DNA of 61,630 nt, taken from NCBI GenBank assembly GCA_905614375.1, contig CAJQSP010000004.1:1-61630 (forward strand), given 5' to 3'. Shown here piece after piece: positions 10,601 through 20,667 of the stretch. Each line of letters begins with the position of its first letter. The stretch's first letter is position 1. The translations under genes were made by a program, and so were the position numbers. The notes under the pieces are model-generated. The model made no database searches, was not told the DNA's origin, and saw only the letters and a program-made list of their open reading frames with translations. The DNA comes from an uncultured Dehalococcoidales bacterium. GTDB taxonomy: Bacteria; Chloroflexota; Dehalococcoidia; UBA1151; UBA1328.

Positions 10601-13600
10601 TTCACGAGTTGTTGCAGGTTGGGTGATTGAACCACAGTCAGGCAATCAGGTTGTTTATTCAGATCAGGCTCATCAGTGGGCAGAGGTAGCATTTAATGGA
10701 CTAGGGTGGATTGAATTTGACCCAACGCCATCTGGTGCAAATATACGAAATCAGTCTGGAACATCAAGCCAAGGCAATCTAGAAGAGTATGAAAAATTAC
10801 CTGAACAGCCGACTCCTACTCTTCTCCCTCAAACGGCCACAGCAGTACCTATTGTTCTACCTACAGCTACTCCTTCACCAACCCCTACACCGCGGCCTAC
10901 GCCTACGCCTACATTAGTGCCGACAGCTACTCCTACGCCTACGCCTACGCCTACATTAGTGCCGACAGCTACTCCTCAGCCTACATTAGTGCCGACAGCT
11001 ACTCCTCAGCCGGTAGAAATTAAATTCCGTGATGGACTTGTACCGCTTGCAACCAGTTTTGAGCACTTCGATCTCGAGAAGTTTCGTGTTGAAAACATGG
11101 ACGAGCTTAACCAAATAGGTATAGTCAGTGCCTCAGTGTGGTGGGGTGATAGTTTCAGCTGGTCAAATGTGCCCATACTGATTGATACGGGTGGGATAGT
11201 GGCTGGTCACATGTATCGATCTGGAGGGACGTTTTATGTTGAAATGAGAATCAGTGTTGAAAATGGACCAACTCTGATCTATCCATTTAGTATTTTCGCC
11301 AATGGTGAAGTGGTTATACCGCCTAGACCTTCACCGACGCCTAGACCTTCACCGACGCCTAGACCTTCACCGACGCCTAGACCTTCACCCACTGCTAGCC
11401 CTTCGCCAACACCTACCTTATCGCCAACTGTGACACCGACAGTAATGGCGGAGGCTAAGGCGCAAGTGGCGACCGAAACATTGATTACGCAAAACCCAAC
11501 GACCGTAAGACTTGGAGGCACGGGTCGTGTGTTAGGAGTCGTGACTGCCGCAGATGACTCCAATGTAAACGGACCATTTGTGACAATTTACCTCAATGAT
11601 GTATCTCCCGACGATCCACTTGAGGTCAAGCTTGACGGTGCAACAACTGTCGGTTCTGGGCCTGTAATAGACGGTGTTTTCGATATTCAGATTGAATTTC
11701 CACTGACACTGGGTACTGGTGGATTTCAAGTCATTGCCGTGACCAGTGAAAGCCCTTTGTACCTGGGATCTGATAGTGATCCACCCATCGTTGTCGTCTC
11801 TGGAACCAACATCTCTCTTGTTACAGATCAGGAAGTATTAGTTGGGGATCAATTAATCGTGACTGGGTCCATAATGGACGACGCTGGAAAGCCAGTAACT
11901 AATGCGGTTATTGACCTGACTATTGGCGACGAAGAATATGCTTTGACCACTGACGTGTCAGGTGCGTTTACTCAATCAACAGCGATTAATCAGACTGGCA
12001 GTATTCGAATCGTTGCTTTTTATGCTGGTTCCGAATTATTACTCCCTAGTACCGTTGAATTTGATGTGACATCTAAAATTCCATCGCACATAGAGATCTT
12101 GATGGAACCCTCAGCATTCGCTGGATCTGAAGTCTCGATATCAGTTCAACTCCTCGATCCGGATGGCGAGCTTGTAGAGGATGGGATTTTAAGTGGTGCT
12201 ATCGGATCTAATGAAAGCACGACATTTACAAATCAGGCTCAAATTACTCATACATTCCTAGAAGACGGTATGAAAAAGGTTAGTTTTGTTTTTCTAGGTA
12301 ATGATTTATATGGTGAAAGTGATGAGGAATCTACGATAACTGTTCTAGGATCGACCTCGATATTGTTGAACGATCTGCCAGATTTAGTTACCGGAGATGA
12401 AGCTTTTGCTGCAGGTCAGGTTTCAACGTCAGGATCGATTGACGTCAGCACAATTACCATAGATCTATTAGTTAATGGAGATATTTCGTCTTCTTTTGCC
12501 GTCGAGCCTAACGGAGTTTTTGCCCAGAGTTTTGGAGTACTAGAAATACCTGGGATGTATACGGTTCAGCTTAGTACAGTTGGGGGAGAGTTCGTTGTCA
12601 GTGACTCAACTTCAGGCTCTTTTGAAGTTGTTCAGCCCACTGTAATTCAAATGACAGCACCTCCTAATGGATTTGCAGGAGAGACCGTTCAGTTAGAAGG
12701 CAGTATTACTGGCGTAAATGGCTTTGAAGTAGGTGTGGTTGATCTGCAACTTTCAGGCGCTAACACAACGCTTTCGTCCGTCATAACCGAACCTGATGGA
12801 AAGTTTTTATACGACGTAATTTTAGGAACTGACCCTTATCAAGAGGTAGTTGCTAGTTTTGCAGGGTTAGGCTCAATCGAACCTACTTCCGCACAAATTT
12901 CAATAAATGTAGTACAACCTGAAATTGTAATCACGGACTCCAAAAACGTAGTAATAGGTGAAATTCACGAGATAAAAGGAAGGTTAACAGAGGATGGCTT
13001 ACCTGCTGCAAACCGAGATATAGCGTTTGAATGGTCTGGTGTCGACATACTCGGTACAACCTCGGGTCTCACATCAACAGATGAATCTGGAGAATTCACT
13101 TTTTCCTTTGATATAGAAGTAGATTCCGATCTCGGAAGGCGCACTTTTACTGTCACTGCACCCGATTTAGGCAAGCGCGCCATATTAACTTCCGAAATAA
13201 TGGTCGTATCCAATGTGACTATGTCTTTCTCTTCTGTTGCAGAGGTTATCCCTGGTGAAATCGTTGAAATGCAGATCACGATTACTGATGAAGCCGGGCG
13301 ACCAGTTATTGGGTTACCGTTACTTGTCGACGGCGTTGAAACATCTGAATCTAGTTCGGTAGATGGTTCCCTGACCTTATTGCTGACAATTCCAGATTTT
13401 CTCGACAAAAAAATCTGGTCTCTGGTGATTACTTCTCCTGCAACTGAAATGTACTCGTATTCGAAGAGTACGGTTTCCGCTGCCGTAAAACCATTGGCCG
13501 TCAACATATCATTTGCCTCACCTGAGCAAGTTAAGCCTGGTGAAGTTGTTGAAATTCAGATAGATATCACAGATGACGCGGGTAATCCCGTATCCGGATT

Positions 13601-14714
13601 ACCACTACTTGTCGATGGTGTTGAAACATCAGAATCCAGCTCTGTAGATGGGGTGTTGAATCTATCCTTGGTGGTTCCAGAACTTGTCAACGAAGAAGTA
13701 TGGACTGTGTTGATTAGTTCACCTGCAACTAATCAATATTCGAACGCAAGTGCAACAGTTGTTGCTCAAGTTAAACAAGGAATCTCAGCTTGGGTATATT
13801 TGGCAATTTTTGGTATCGGTGTTTTAGGAACAGTCGGCGGTGCTGGCACAGTGTGGTTTATGAACAACCGGCGCTCGGCTTCTAGCAGACATATTGGTCA
13901 TGAAAGTATTCTTGCTAGTTCATCTGTACAAACGGTACCTGCGGTCGCCGAAACTGTTTCGTCAAACGATACAAAAATTGAACCAAACAACCTACCACTA
14001 GCTACAGCTGAAGTTCAAAACGAAGATGATAGAACTGACTCGCGTACGACTCAGCTTTTCATTTCGTTACATCAAAAATCTGAGGATCTTCCTGAGATTG
14101 TTGGGATTGGTGAGAGCGTTACGGTTGATGCGCTACTAACGGATGATGAAAATTCTCCTGTAGTAGGTCTAACTATTTCCATTGATATCGATGGAAATGG
14201 ATCTCAGGAGATTGATAGCGACAAAGACGGCTCAGTATCAGCTGACATCAAAACTGTCGAAGTCGGAGAGCATAGAGTTAGCGCAGAATTTGAAGGTAAT
14301 GAACAATTCTCAGGTTCTGAATCCAATGTCACGATTTGGGTTTTGGAATACCGGGAAGCCATAACAGACATCTACAACCGCTTATTGGTTGAGGTTAAGT
14401 CAGCCGGAATCAAAATCCACGCGCAGGCTACACCTAGAGAACTAGAACGTAACCTCGTAACACGGGGAACTAGGATCGATGAGAAATTACTAGATGACCT
14501 TATTAGTGTCTTTGAGGAAGCCCATTACAGTCTCCATCCAATAGCTCGAAAAGACTTCTTAAAGGCGAAGTATGCTTTTGAGGGATTGAAATTCAAAGCC
14601 CTAGATTCCGATTTGCAAGGCGATTCTAAAGAATTAGATATTGAACTGATTGTGCATGGGAATGATCAAGCTCCGACCACTTCAGACCAATCAGACGTGA
14701 TTGACAATGAATAG
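7644..14714 (+). CDS. giant membrane protein, two transglutaminase domains and Ig-like repeats
   Basis: 2356 residues; the TTG start is uncertain. Five N-terminal membrane helices are followed by two copies of an extracellular unit ending in a transglutaminase-like core (about 265-570 and 740-1040). Copy 2 has a full triad: Cys about 969 in [10 protein letters not shown], His in HQWAEVAF, Asp in FDPTP. Copy 1 keeps His and Asp but has Ala496 in place of Cys ([10 protein letters not shown]), so it is probably inactive. Then come a Pro/Thr linker (about 1055-1124), a PKD-like domain (1125-1219), a second linker, many bacterial Ig-like domains, a sixth helix (about 2049-2072), another Ig-like domain and a C-terminal helical domain resembling DUF4129. 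TgpA-type proteins (DUF3488/TGase/DUF4129) sit with MoxR and DUF58 genes, as here. Likely role: envelope protein processing or crosslinking. Confidence 0.85.
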   Translation: MPPIQQISHKTILHLRRRHFQHELVHVLPPFLLLAGFLILGFAISSLSQVSPEVAESLFTEKLRSAPAPDLIVSNGVLLAFAVASTFAVTIVTSYIFRSNTVVALAIVGVGTAICAALLLPGQPVFKLLPSGGGDTAPIGVPNGITPLILGVAFAWCLSLLLLALIRDRNPWATGLYIALWIGALSLFLPAFSDLFGQSETAEGKTNQRIAKFIGTAGDLGETTIITDDGTAITILENAGNVESSIDLMTMTPGLSTSQASNPGRLPVFSVSNAGRTGYLRTATGDFYVDGKWQQNADMIVSLTENETIQTGLESTISQGIMDNPVLTFGPSPNSIVRSLTERITVHALNDKNRPKEISDNYMIASGSVPVPQLIKSSDIAGSYAKRSHVFTATAKFDGIDFISSVKIYNEELLNQARSMSAPLYLQVPQDLQNKFAPIAEEQVIAASSDFEKAIALESYLKNEFIYDYKQTKSSSANESEDPVEEFLIGSRIGTAGNFSSAYVLLARSIGLPARVVSGWAIAPQNKQQVVYTNQAHQWAEIAFEGFGWVGFDPTPVEGPPARTSSGKTSRTWLRPTGQIQVEPETLLANNGYPIDFGSTQELIDAAGIDPLSPLGGYLFGNERFNLDGNDFSTSGFPQTLESLAESIDPEVFEQLTDEDKDHLLESYETLAQSMDPAVFQNLTDQQQGLLLLGAAAGAVAYSAMTGQAVIDPETGGAISLDQANNILGAPSTTSQRASEPVRFPVFSISSQGDIGYLRTSIGETYSGGSWIPAGPNILVNVQPDQLIESRATVRSSPLIQSYDLRFSAGLIEAMPSAPANTDLRSISIQPANAAVSLDSRMPTPPRLVESSIAGELNLPSMAFNSVTASDLTVFTSLAVRFDNRDVYNAESPIIGEYIQLPDDLDPRIPALANQVVSGAVSDYEKAVRISEYLSTSFEYGFVDQSTVDLRAKSDPVVTFLFDDWVGTCGNFSSAFVLMARSVGLASRVVAGWVIEPQSGNQVVYSDQAHQWAEVAFNGLGWIEFDPTPSGANIRNQSGTSSQGNLEEYEKLPEQPTPTLLPQTATAVPIVLPTATPSPTPTPRPTPTPTLVPTATPTPTPTPTLVPTATPQPTLVPTATPQPVEIKFRDGLVPLATSFEHFDLEKFRVENMDELNQIGIVSASVWWGDSFSWSNVPILIDTGGIVAGHMYRSGGTFYVEMRISVENGPTLIYPFSIFANGEVVIPPRPSPTPRPSPTPRPSPTPRPSPTASPSPTPTLSPTVTPTVMAEAKAQVATETLITQNPTTVRLGGTGRVLGVVTAADDSNVNGPFVTIYLNDVSPDDPLEVKLDGATTVGSGPVIDGVFDIQIEFPLTLGTGGFQVIAVTSESPLYLGSDSDPPIVVVSGTNISLVTDQEVLVGDQLIVTGSIMDDAGKPVTNAVIDLTIGDEEYALTTDVSGAFTQSTAINQTGSIRIVAFYAGSELLLPSTVEFDVTSKIPSHIEILMEPSAFAGSEVSISVQLLDPDGELVEDGILSGAIGSNESTTFTNQAQITHTFLEDGMKKVSFVFLGNDLYGESDEESTITVLGSTSILLNDLPDLVTGDEAFAAGQVSTSGSIDVSTITIDLLVNGDISSSFAVEPNGVFAQSFGVLEIPGMYTVQLSTVGGEFVVSDSTSGSFEVVQPTVIQMTAPPNGFAGETVQLEGSITGVNGFEVGVVDLQLSGANTTLSSVITEPDGKFLYDVILGTDPYQEVVASFAGLGSIEPTSAQISINVVQPEIVITDSKNVVIGEIHEIKGRLTEDGLPAANRDIAFEWSGVDILGTTSGLTSTDESGEFTFSFDIEVDSDLGRRTFTVTAPDLGKRAILTSEIMVVSNVTMSFSSVAEVIPGEIVEMQITITDEAGRPVIGLPLLVDGVETSESSSVDGSLTLLLTIPDFLDKKIWSLVITSPATEMYSYSKSTVSAAVKPLAVNISFASPEQVKPGEVVEIQIDITDDAGNPVSGLPLLVDGVETSESSSVDGVLNLSLVVPELVNEEVWTVLISSPATNQYSNASATVVAQVKQGISAWVYLAIFGIGVLGTVGGAGTVWFMNNRRSASSRHIGHESILASSSVQTVPAVAETVSSNDTKIEPNNLPLATAEVQNEDDRTDSRTTQLFISLHQKSEDLPEIVGIGESVTVDALLTDDENSPVVGLTISIDIDGNGSQEIDSDKDGSVSADIKTVEVGEHRVSAEFEGNEQFSGSESNVTIWVLEYREAITDIYNRLLVEVKSAGIKIHAQATPRELERNLVTRGTRIDEKLLDDLISVFEEAHYSLHPIARKDFLKAKYAFEGLKFKALDSDLQGDSKELDIELIVHGNDQAPTTSDQSDVIDNE

Positions 14715-14723
14715 GTCATTGCA

Positions 14724-17141
14724 ATGATAATTTTTAGTCACATAGGTCGTAACTACGTTTTACTCGGAATATTTGGCCTAGTCGGGGTGGTTCTGAAGGA
14801 AACCACTGAGGTGCCGTACTTCGATGCTGGACCAGTTCGGCCTGAATATGTGCTTATAACACTGTCTGTTTTTCTACTAGTTATGGATTTTGCTAAACGC
14901 AAACTCAAAGGCCGGATTCACACCGTTTTATCCGGTATTCAAACTCTAGGGAAGTGGACTCTTACGGGTTTCTTTTTCAATTCTTTAGCGGTTGTCTTCG
15001 GTCTATTAGCGCAAAGTTGGGCTATCTCGCAAAGTATTAATCCAATTCAATCCGTTTTCCTACCGACATTCGAGCTAGTAGGACTCCATGGTTCAAAAAT
15101 ATTTTTTTTATTACTGATTATCGGAGTAGTTATCGTTATACGGGATACTCTCAGAGTTACCGATTGGTCTCTTATTAAAGATGACCAGAAATACATTTCT
15201 GCCAGAAGTTATAAAACACAGATGCTTTGGGTACTAGTACTGGTAGGCGCATCGATAGCGTTTTGGGGACTGTTTACTGCGCTAGGTTCGGTCATCGTAT
15301 TAACAACAATGTTGTGGCCCCTTGTAATTTCTATTTCGATCGGAGCTTTACTGCACATTGCATCTATTGTTATCAGAATCTTTAGTCGTCATTCTTCTAA
15401 AGAGACAAGCTCAGATGCTTTATGGGGGCTTGCGTTTGTCATCGTGGCGTTTTTCGGTTTCAGTGGTGTTGAATTAGCTTATTCTGAAGGAACATCCACT
15501 GCTGCCAGTCAATATGTTTTGATGATGGTCAACATGATCAAGTGGTTAGGTGGCTTTTTCATCATCGACACGTTAATCGGCGCATTTTCAATCCAGATGT
15601 ACAACACTCAACAGAGTTGGTTTGTGAGTGGCTTAGGTAACGAGCCTCTGCTATTACGAAAACTCTTTCGTAATAGCGGCAAGATGTTTTTCCTTACTTA
15701 TGTTTTGGTACAAGGTGGAGGGCCGGTATCAATTATGATCGATATCAATTTTGGAACCCTTGCCTACGCTGCGTACGCATTGATTACTGCAATTCTAGTG
15801 GCTCGTGTAATTGAGTTGTTCTATGTTTCGAGGAATGGACTTTTATTGTCTGGTGGGATTATTTGGGGTGGAATTGGTTTATTTACGGCTATGATGCTCG
15901 TGAATTTGCCTGCTGTGATTCAAGTTCTAGGGACCATTCCAAATATTGCAAATTTCTCTGACAGCGCTTTGCCATATGCTCTTTCCATTTCTGCAGCATC
16001 TTGGTGGCTTGTATCAGGGATTGCAATAGTTGGGTTTGGAAAAACTGCACGAACATTAGATATTGTTTCTGGTCGTCCCGGACTACCGACTTTGATGGCG
16101 GCAATCGGATTTGTGTTGATTGGATGGTCTATGTGGGCAGTCGCAGACGCATTCACCACTTTGGATCCTAGTTTTAGGATTGTGGGTGCAGTTGTACTCG
16201 GCATTACTTTTGGTGGCGCTCTTAGTTTATTAGCTACGTTTTTTATTGAAGGAACTCCATCGTTGATATCTCATCCAGTAAATTGGTTATCGAGTTCAAG
16301 ATTCCGTGCTATGAACATAGGAGGTATCGTTGCAGCCTACCTACTTGTCGGTCGGTCTGTGATGTTCGATGTTCTAGCTTATGCCCCTCTTGTTGAGTGG
16401 ATAGCTGTTGCATTTATTTCTGTATACATCACTCGCAGAGCTTGGACACTTGGCAGAGAATTGGGTGGCCCGGGTAATTCAACGGTTCCACCAGCAGACT
16501 GGGTGAGTCACGATCAATCTATAGATTTTATTGAAGATGATGTTTCATCTCGATTGATAAATCTGAATATAGATTTCATCGAACGAGGACAACGAACAGC
16601 TTTGATCACAAGGCTCACCACAGTGATGTTGGAATCAGGGAGATCATACGAAGACATAGTAAAAGTGGTATCGCAAATATTCCTTGACCGACCTTCGAAA
16701 ATATCTAGAGGGACTCGTTTTATACAACGTTTCTCTTTGCGTAGAGATAATGATGAGATATCTGCATATAAGCAAATAAGAATGGAAGCCTTTAAAGTCA
16801 TAGGTGCAGTTTTAGAATCAGAACCCGACAGATCTGTAGTGAATTCTTTTCCTAGTGAAAATGAGTTAAAAAAGTTGCTAACAGAGGGAGAAAAAATCTT
16901 TGTAGAGAGCTCTGATCAAACTCAACTTATTACAACCTACTGTGTGGCAATTTGGAACCAAGGCATTGACCGGCAATCAATCTCAAATACTTTAAATACC
17001 TTGGCACAATACGATGATCTCGCACCACCTTGGTATCAGATTGGTCCACTCGAACGTCGATGGAATAACGTAGCTCGGGAGATTCGAGCTCGCACTGTAC
17101 AAGATTTGCGTCAAACCGTTCCCCTTGGAGAAATATCGTGA
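14724..17141 (+). CDS. polytopic membrane protein, operon partner of MoxR
   Basis: 805 residues with roughly 14-15 hydrophobic helices up to residue about 590, then a charged soluble tail of about 210 residues (LINLNIDFIERGQRTALITR, LTTVMLESGRSYEDIVKVV). I recognise no family and see no catalytic motif. It begins ten bases after the giant transglutaminase protein and its stop overlaps the start of the MoxR gene by four bases (ATGA), so it is translationally coupled. By position it may be the membrane client or partner of the MoxR/DUF58 pair. AGGT sits eleven bases before the ATG. Confidence 0.8.
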   Translation: MIIFSHIGRNYVLLGIFGLVGVVLKETTEVPYFDAGPVRPEYVLITLSVFLLVMDFAKRKLKGRIHTVLSGIQTLGKWTLTGFFFNSLAVVFGLLAQSWAISQSINPIQSVFLPTFELVGLHGSKIFFLLLIIGVVIVIRDTLRVTDWSLIKDDQKYISARSYKTQMLWVLVLVGASIAFWGLFTALGSVIVLTTMLWPLVISISIGALLHIASIVIRIFSRHSSKETSSDALWGLAFVIVAFFGFSGVELAYSEGTSTAASQYVLMMVNMIKWLGGFFIIDTLIGAFSIQMYNTQQSWFVSGLGNEPLLLRKLFRNSGKMFFLTYVLVQGGGPVSIMIDINFGTLAYAAYALITAILVARVIELFYVSRNGLLLSGGIIWGGIGLFTAMMLVNLPAVIQVLGTIPNIANFSDSALPYALSISAASWWLVSGIAIVGFGKTARTLDIVSGRPGLPTLMAAIGFVLIGWSMWAVADAFTTLDPSFRIVGAVVLGITFGGALSLLATFFIEGTPSLISHPVNWLSSSRFRAMNIGGIVAAYLLVGRSVMFDVLAYAPLVEWIAVAFISVYITRRAWTLGRELGGPGNSTVPPADWVSHDQSIDFIEDDVSSRLINLNIDFIERGQRTALITRLTTVMLESGRSYEDIVKVVSQIFLDRPSKISRGTRFIQRFSLRRDNDEISAYKQIRMEAFKVIGAVLESEPDRSVVNSFPSENELKKLLTEGEKIFVESSDQTQLITTYCVAIWNQGIDRQSISNTLNTLAQYDDLAPPWYQIGPLERRWNNVAREIRARTVQDLRQTVPLGEIS

Positions 17142-18232
17142 TGACCACGACAACAATCAATCCTAAAGTTCGTAAGGCTGGAGAGGACTGCAATCTAGTT
17201 CTAGACGCCGTTAGTGAGGTATTTGTCGGGCAACGGTTCGTACTTAGAAAGTTGTTGGCTGCGGCTATTGCTGGAGGGCATGTACTCTTCGAAGATTTTC
17301 CGGGGCTGGGGAAAACTCTGTTAGTCAAAACTTTTTCTGAAGTTATCGGATGTGAAAAAAACCGGGTTCAATTCACCCCAGATTTAATGCCTGGAGATAT
17401 TATCGGGACAAATATTTGGAAACCGGAAATTGGTGAATTTTCTTTGATAAAAGGTCCGATTTTTACACAGATATTATTGGCTGATGAGATCAACCGTGCG
17501 CCGCCTAAAACACAATCAGCATTACTCCAAGCGATGGAAGAACGGGTAATAACCATTGAAGGTGACACATACAAATTAGACCAGCCGTTCTTGGTTATGG
17601 CGACTCAGAACCCGATCGAACAAGAGGGAACATATCCACTACCTGAAGCTCAACTCGACCGCTTTATGTTCAAACTTTCCACAGGGTATCCGGACTCGAT
17701 AGATACCGAAACTGAAATTTTATCCCGAAGAATCAAATTCAAAGTGACCGATACTTCAACATCTGCGAACAACATATTTACCCATAAAAAATTTGTAGCA
17801 CTTCAAGAATTGTGCCGAAATGAGATTCATATTGATGAATCTATTGTCAGGTACATAGCAGAGCTTGTCAGAGGAACCAGAGAGCATGAGCATGCAGCGG
17901 TAGGTGCTAGCCCTCGAGGTGGGATAGCACTTTTGGATTCAGGAAAAGCTATGGCGCTTATTCACGGACGAGATTTCGTTGTTCCAGATGACATAAAAGA
18001 GGTTGCTATTGATGCTTTGTCTCATAGGGTCATTCTTCATACAGAAGTAATCCTTGATGGCGTTAAGGAAGAATCAGTCATTCAAAGCGTATTAGATAGA
18101 GTTCAGGTACCTGTCACTGCGGGTGATGGCACCTACTATTCGGTTCCGGATTCCAGTGATACTGATGAGTTGGGCACCGAGACAATTTTCGACAACTCAG
18201 ATCAAACTGGAAATACAGAAGTCGAAGCATGA
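17138..18232 (+). CDS. MoxR-type AAA+ ATPase
   Basis: 364 residues. Walker A is FPGLGKT (G56-T60), Walker B is ILLADEINR (D116-E117), sensor 1 is VMATQNP (about 154-160), and the MoxR-specific EGTYPLPEAQLDRF follows. The C-terminal lid domain includes GASPRGGIALL. MoxR proteins are chaperone-like ATPases that act with DUF58/VWA-domain proteins to mature or insert partners in the envelope. Both ends overlap neighbours by four bases, so it is expressed with the 805-residue membrane protein and the DUF58 gene. Family assignment is certain; the client is not known. Confidence 0.96.
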   Translation: MMTTTTINPKVRKAGEDCNLVLDAVSEVFVGQRFVLRKLLAAAIAGGHVLFEDFPGLGKTLLVKTFSEVIGCEKNRVQFTPDLMPGDIIGTNIWKPEIGEFSLIKGPIFTQILLADEINRAPPKTQSALLQAMEERVITIEGDTYKLDQPFLVMATQNPIEQEGTYPLPEAQLDRFMFKLSTGYPDSIDTETEILSRRIKFKVTDTSTSANNIFTHKKFVALQELCRNEIHIDESIVRYIAELVRGTREHEHAAVGASPRGGIALLDSGKAMALIHGRDFVVPDDIKEVAIDALSHRVILHTEVILDGVKEESVIQSVLDRVQVPVTAGDGTYYSVPDSSDTDELGTETIFDNSDQTGNTEVEA

Positions 18233-19623
18233 GTATTCTCGAACGGTCCGCAACCACTCCTTTTTCTGGTCAGATAAACCAGGGCAGTGTGGTTTTGGCT
18301 GCTTCGACTATTTTACTCGTTGCGATCGGTGTCGCATTTGGTAGCTTCGAGTTCCTTTCAATGGCAGTAGTTCTGGCTTCAATGTACGTAATTGCAAATT
18401 TGCTTAGATCACCATCAGGCATTTCGGTTGAAAGGTTTATCCAGAAGAAATCAGTTTGGGTCGGAGATGAAATTGAAGTTGTGCTCAAACTAACTGTGAA
18501 AAGAGGGCTAGGTCCCGTTTTCATCAGATGTCCGATTCCCGAAGTTATGGAGCTTGCGGATGGAAGCAATTTATTCGGAATTTGGAAGGGTCGAAGGTCT
18601 AAGACCGTTGAATTAAAGTTTACGTTTCGTACCACAGTCAGAGGAGCCTTCACGCTAGAACCAGTTCGATGGGAGGCACATCATCCATTTAGATTCAGAA
18701 CACCGTTTCACCAAACAGAAGGAGAATCTGTCGATATTGTGGTCCGTGCTGGGATCAACGAGATATCAAGAGTAACTAATGTGCGAGGATTGGCGGTCAG
18801 TCCCAACCCAATGATGGATATTTCTGTAGTAGGAAACCGAACAACCGAATTCAAAGAGATCCGCAAGTTCACTCCAGGAGACTCAATAAAATCAATTAAT
18901 TGGAAGGCCACGGCTCGTAGATCATCTGGCAAGGTCATGACGAGTCAGGATATTTTGGTCAATGACTATGAACGCGAGGGTAAAAAAGCTATCTGGCTTT
19001 TTCTCGACACTAGTTCAGCTATGAGCGTTGGTAATACGTTGGTTAACCCACTTGAACATGGGATTGAAGCTGCTGGAGCATTGAGTTTCTATTACTTGAA
19101 AAGAGGCTATCAGGTTGGTGCTCACTTCAGTAACAAAAGGGCAAGGCTAATACATCCAGATTCTGGGCAATCACAATTACGAAAGATAAGTCGTGTGCTC
19201 GCAGAATTGTCAAGCGAGGAAGAAGAATACGATTTTCGCCGATCCGTTCAATTCTGCCGTCGCCAAATTTTGAGATATGTCCCAGAGTGTTTCTTAATAA
19301 CTAGGCTTGATATTGAAGAATCGACTCAGGCTAATCAAATCCCTGCTGGACTTGACTCTCTGATCAGTGGTATTAAGGCCCTCACAGGATACGGATCACG
19401 GGGCCATCATTCCGTTAGGGTAAATATCGTCGCAATAGCAGGCTATGCCTATACTGCAAAGGCTGATGACGGCAATTCCGTTGCTCGTTTGATTCGTAAT
19501 ATAGAAACAAATTTGATCTCCCATCAAATCCGGCGGTATGGAGTCAACGTAATTCCATGGGATCCGACCAAGTCTAGGTTTTCAGATCTTTTGCTTGCTC
19601 ATGCCATAAGTGGGCGTAGGTAA
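18229..19623 (+). CDS. DUF58 domain protein (VWA-like)
   Basis: 464 residues. Two hydrophobic helices (residues about 19-58) precede a beta-rich region, then the DUF58 signature at REIRKFTPGDSIKSINWKAT and the VWA-like metal site DTSSAMS near residue 260. DUF58 proteins are standard partners of MoxR ATPases. Here the gene overlaps the MoxR stop by four bases and is followed two bases later by a small membrane protein. The MIDAS-like site suggests metal-dependent protein binding. The cytoplasmic side is the expected location of the VWA domain. Confidence 0.93.
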   Translation: MSILERSATTPFSGQINQGSVVLAASTILLVAIGVAFGSFEFLSMAVVLASMYVIANLLRSPSGISVERFIQKKSVWVGDEIEVVLKLTVKRGLGPVFIRCPIPEVMELADGSNLFGIWKGRRSKTVELKFTFRTTVRGAFTLEPVRWEAHHPFRFRTPFHQTEGESVDIVVRAGINEISRVTNVRGLAVSPNPMMDISVVGNRTTEFKEIRKFTPGDSIKSINWKATARRSSGKVMTSQDILVNDYEREGKKAIWLFLDTSSAMSVGNTLVNPLEHGIEAAGALSFYYLKRGYQVGAHFSNKRARLIHPDSGQSQLRKISRVLAELSSEEEEYDFRRSVQFCRRQILRYVPECFLITRLDIEESTQANQIPAGLDSLISGIKALTGYGSRGHHSVRVNIVAIAGYAYTAKADDGNSVARLIRNIETNLISHQIRRYGVNVIPWDPTKSRFSDLLLAHAISGRR

Positions 19624-19625
19624 AA

Positions 19626-20300
19626 ATGACACTACCTACAACAATAGCGCTGACTTTCATCTTGAGAATCGCTGCAGTTAGCGCTGCAGTCATAGCATTT
19701 GGATTGTCTGGCACTGGGATATGGATTGGAAACCAAATATCAGTTGAGCTGATCCCCGCTGGATATATAGGTGGGGCAATAGCCCTCATCGTGATGACTT
19801 TTGTTCTGGCCTTTAAGTGGACTTCTGCTTCTGCGACCAGAAACCTATCTCTAGCTGCTGCTGGAACGATCCTTCATTTTCCTGGGATTCTTCAAGAGTC
19901 TTCAGTGCCATGGTCTAATGTATTACCGTCCTTGACCACAGACTCATCTGTGACACAACCGATACTGATGATGACATTTTTAGTATTAATAGTGGCATGT
20001 ATGTTGGGGTTGATTATCGACTCATCTCGAGAGGATGCTTCAGACCTCCGAGGAAGAGGGATGAGTGAAAAATTACTACTTACAATCGTTAACCAAACGA
20101 TAATTCTGAAGGTCGGTACTTTACTTGCAGGGCTAGTAGTTATGACGGTTCTCAGCATAAGTTTCCGGTTACCGACAATACAATTTAGCTATTTTCCTCC
20201 TGCGATTTTGGCATTTGTTGGTGTGTTAGCAATAATCATAGCGATCGTGATTTATTTTCAATCTTCGTCTTTTGACAAAGTTCCAGACCAATCACCTTGA
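19626..20300 (+). CDS. small membrane protein closing the MoxR operon
   Basis: 224 residues with five or six hydrophobic helices (for example FILRIAAVSAAVIAFGLSG, GYIGGAIALIVMTFVLAF, LMMTFLVLIVACMLGLIID, FPPAILAFVGVLAIIIAIVI). No recognised domain. The ATG is two bases after the DUF58 stop, so it belongs to the same transcript and ends it. No clear terminator hairpin follows. Confidence 0.72.
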   Translation: MTLPTTIALTFILRIAAVSAAVIAFGLSGTGIWIGNQISVELIPAGYIGGAIALIVMTFVLAFKWTSASATRNLSLAAAGTILHFPGILQESSVPWSNVLPSLTTDSSVTQPILMMTFLVLIVACMLGLIIDSSREDASDLRGRGMSEKLLLTIVNQTIILKVGTLLAGLVVMTVLSISFRLPTIQFSYFPPAILAFVGVLAIIIAIVIYFQSSSFDKVPDQSP

Positions 20301-20461
20301 TATAGCCGCAGTAAAATTGAGGCATAGGTACTGTTCTCAGTTTCATGCAAACTTCAGTAGTACCTATGTGTGCCAGGTTGTCTCAGGCTGTTTTTGTACG
20401 TTCGTTTGAACAACCAGCGCATAGGGTTAGGGCAGTCGGTCAATCTGATGAACAGACTATG

Positions 20462-20580
20462 TGCCATCTTTCGTGATGGTGAAATCACCGAACTGGGGAG
20501 GAGATGTTCAAGTATCAAACAGCAGGTTTACCCAAAACCCGTGCCAGCCAACTATGTATCAGCGTCCAGCTGCTTTATAG
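20462..20580 (-). pseudogene. relic of DUF5681-associated C-terminal segment
   Basis: Read on minus, this stretch gives DADT-stop-LAGTGFG-stop and further on QFGDFTITK-like sequence, matching position by position the peptide AATWLADRGFGKPTV...GDFTI found at 29300-29437 and 35514-35680. Two of the conserved codons (Trp and Lys) have become TAG and TAA. The rest of the 20301-20667 interval contains GATTGAGGC-like sequence shared with those copies but no intact gene. Confidence 0.5.
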
Positions 20581-20667
20581 CTTTGTAGCCGTTCTCTCAC
20601 CGAGCCATGCAAGCCGTCAATGGTATGAACTCTGAGATAAATGAAGATACCCCTAAGTACATAGCTA

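Noticed and set aside
11279..11563. Minus ORF with [12 protein letters not shown] repeats
   Set aside because: Shadow of the PSPTPR linker in the giant protein.
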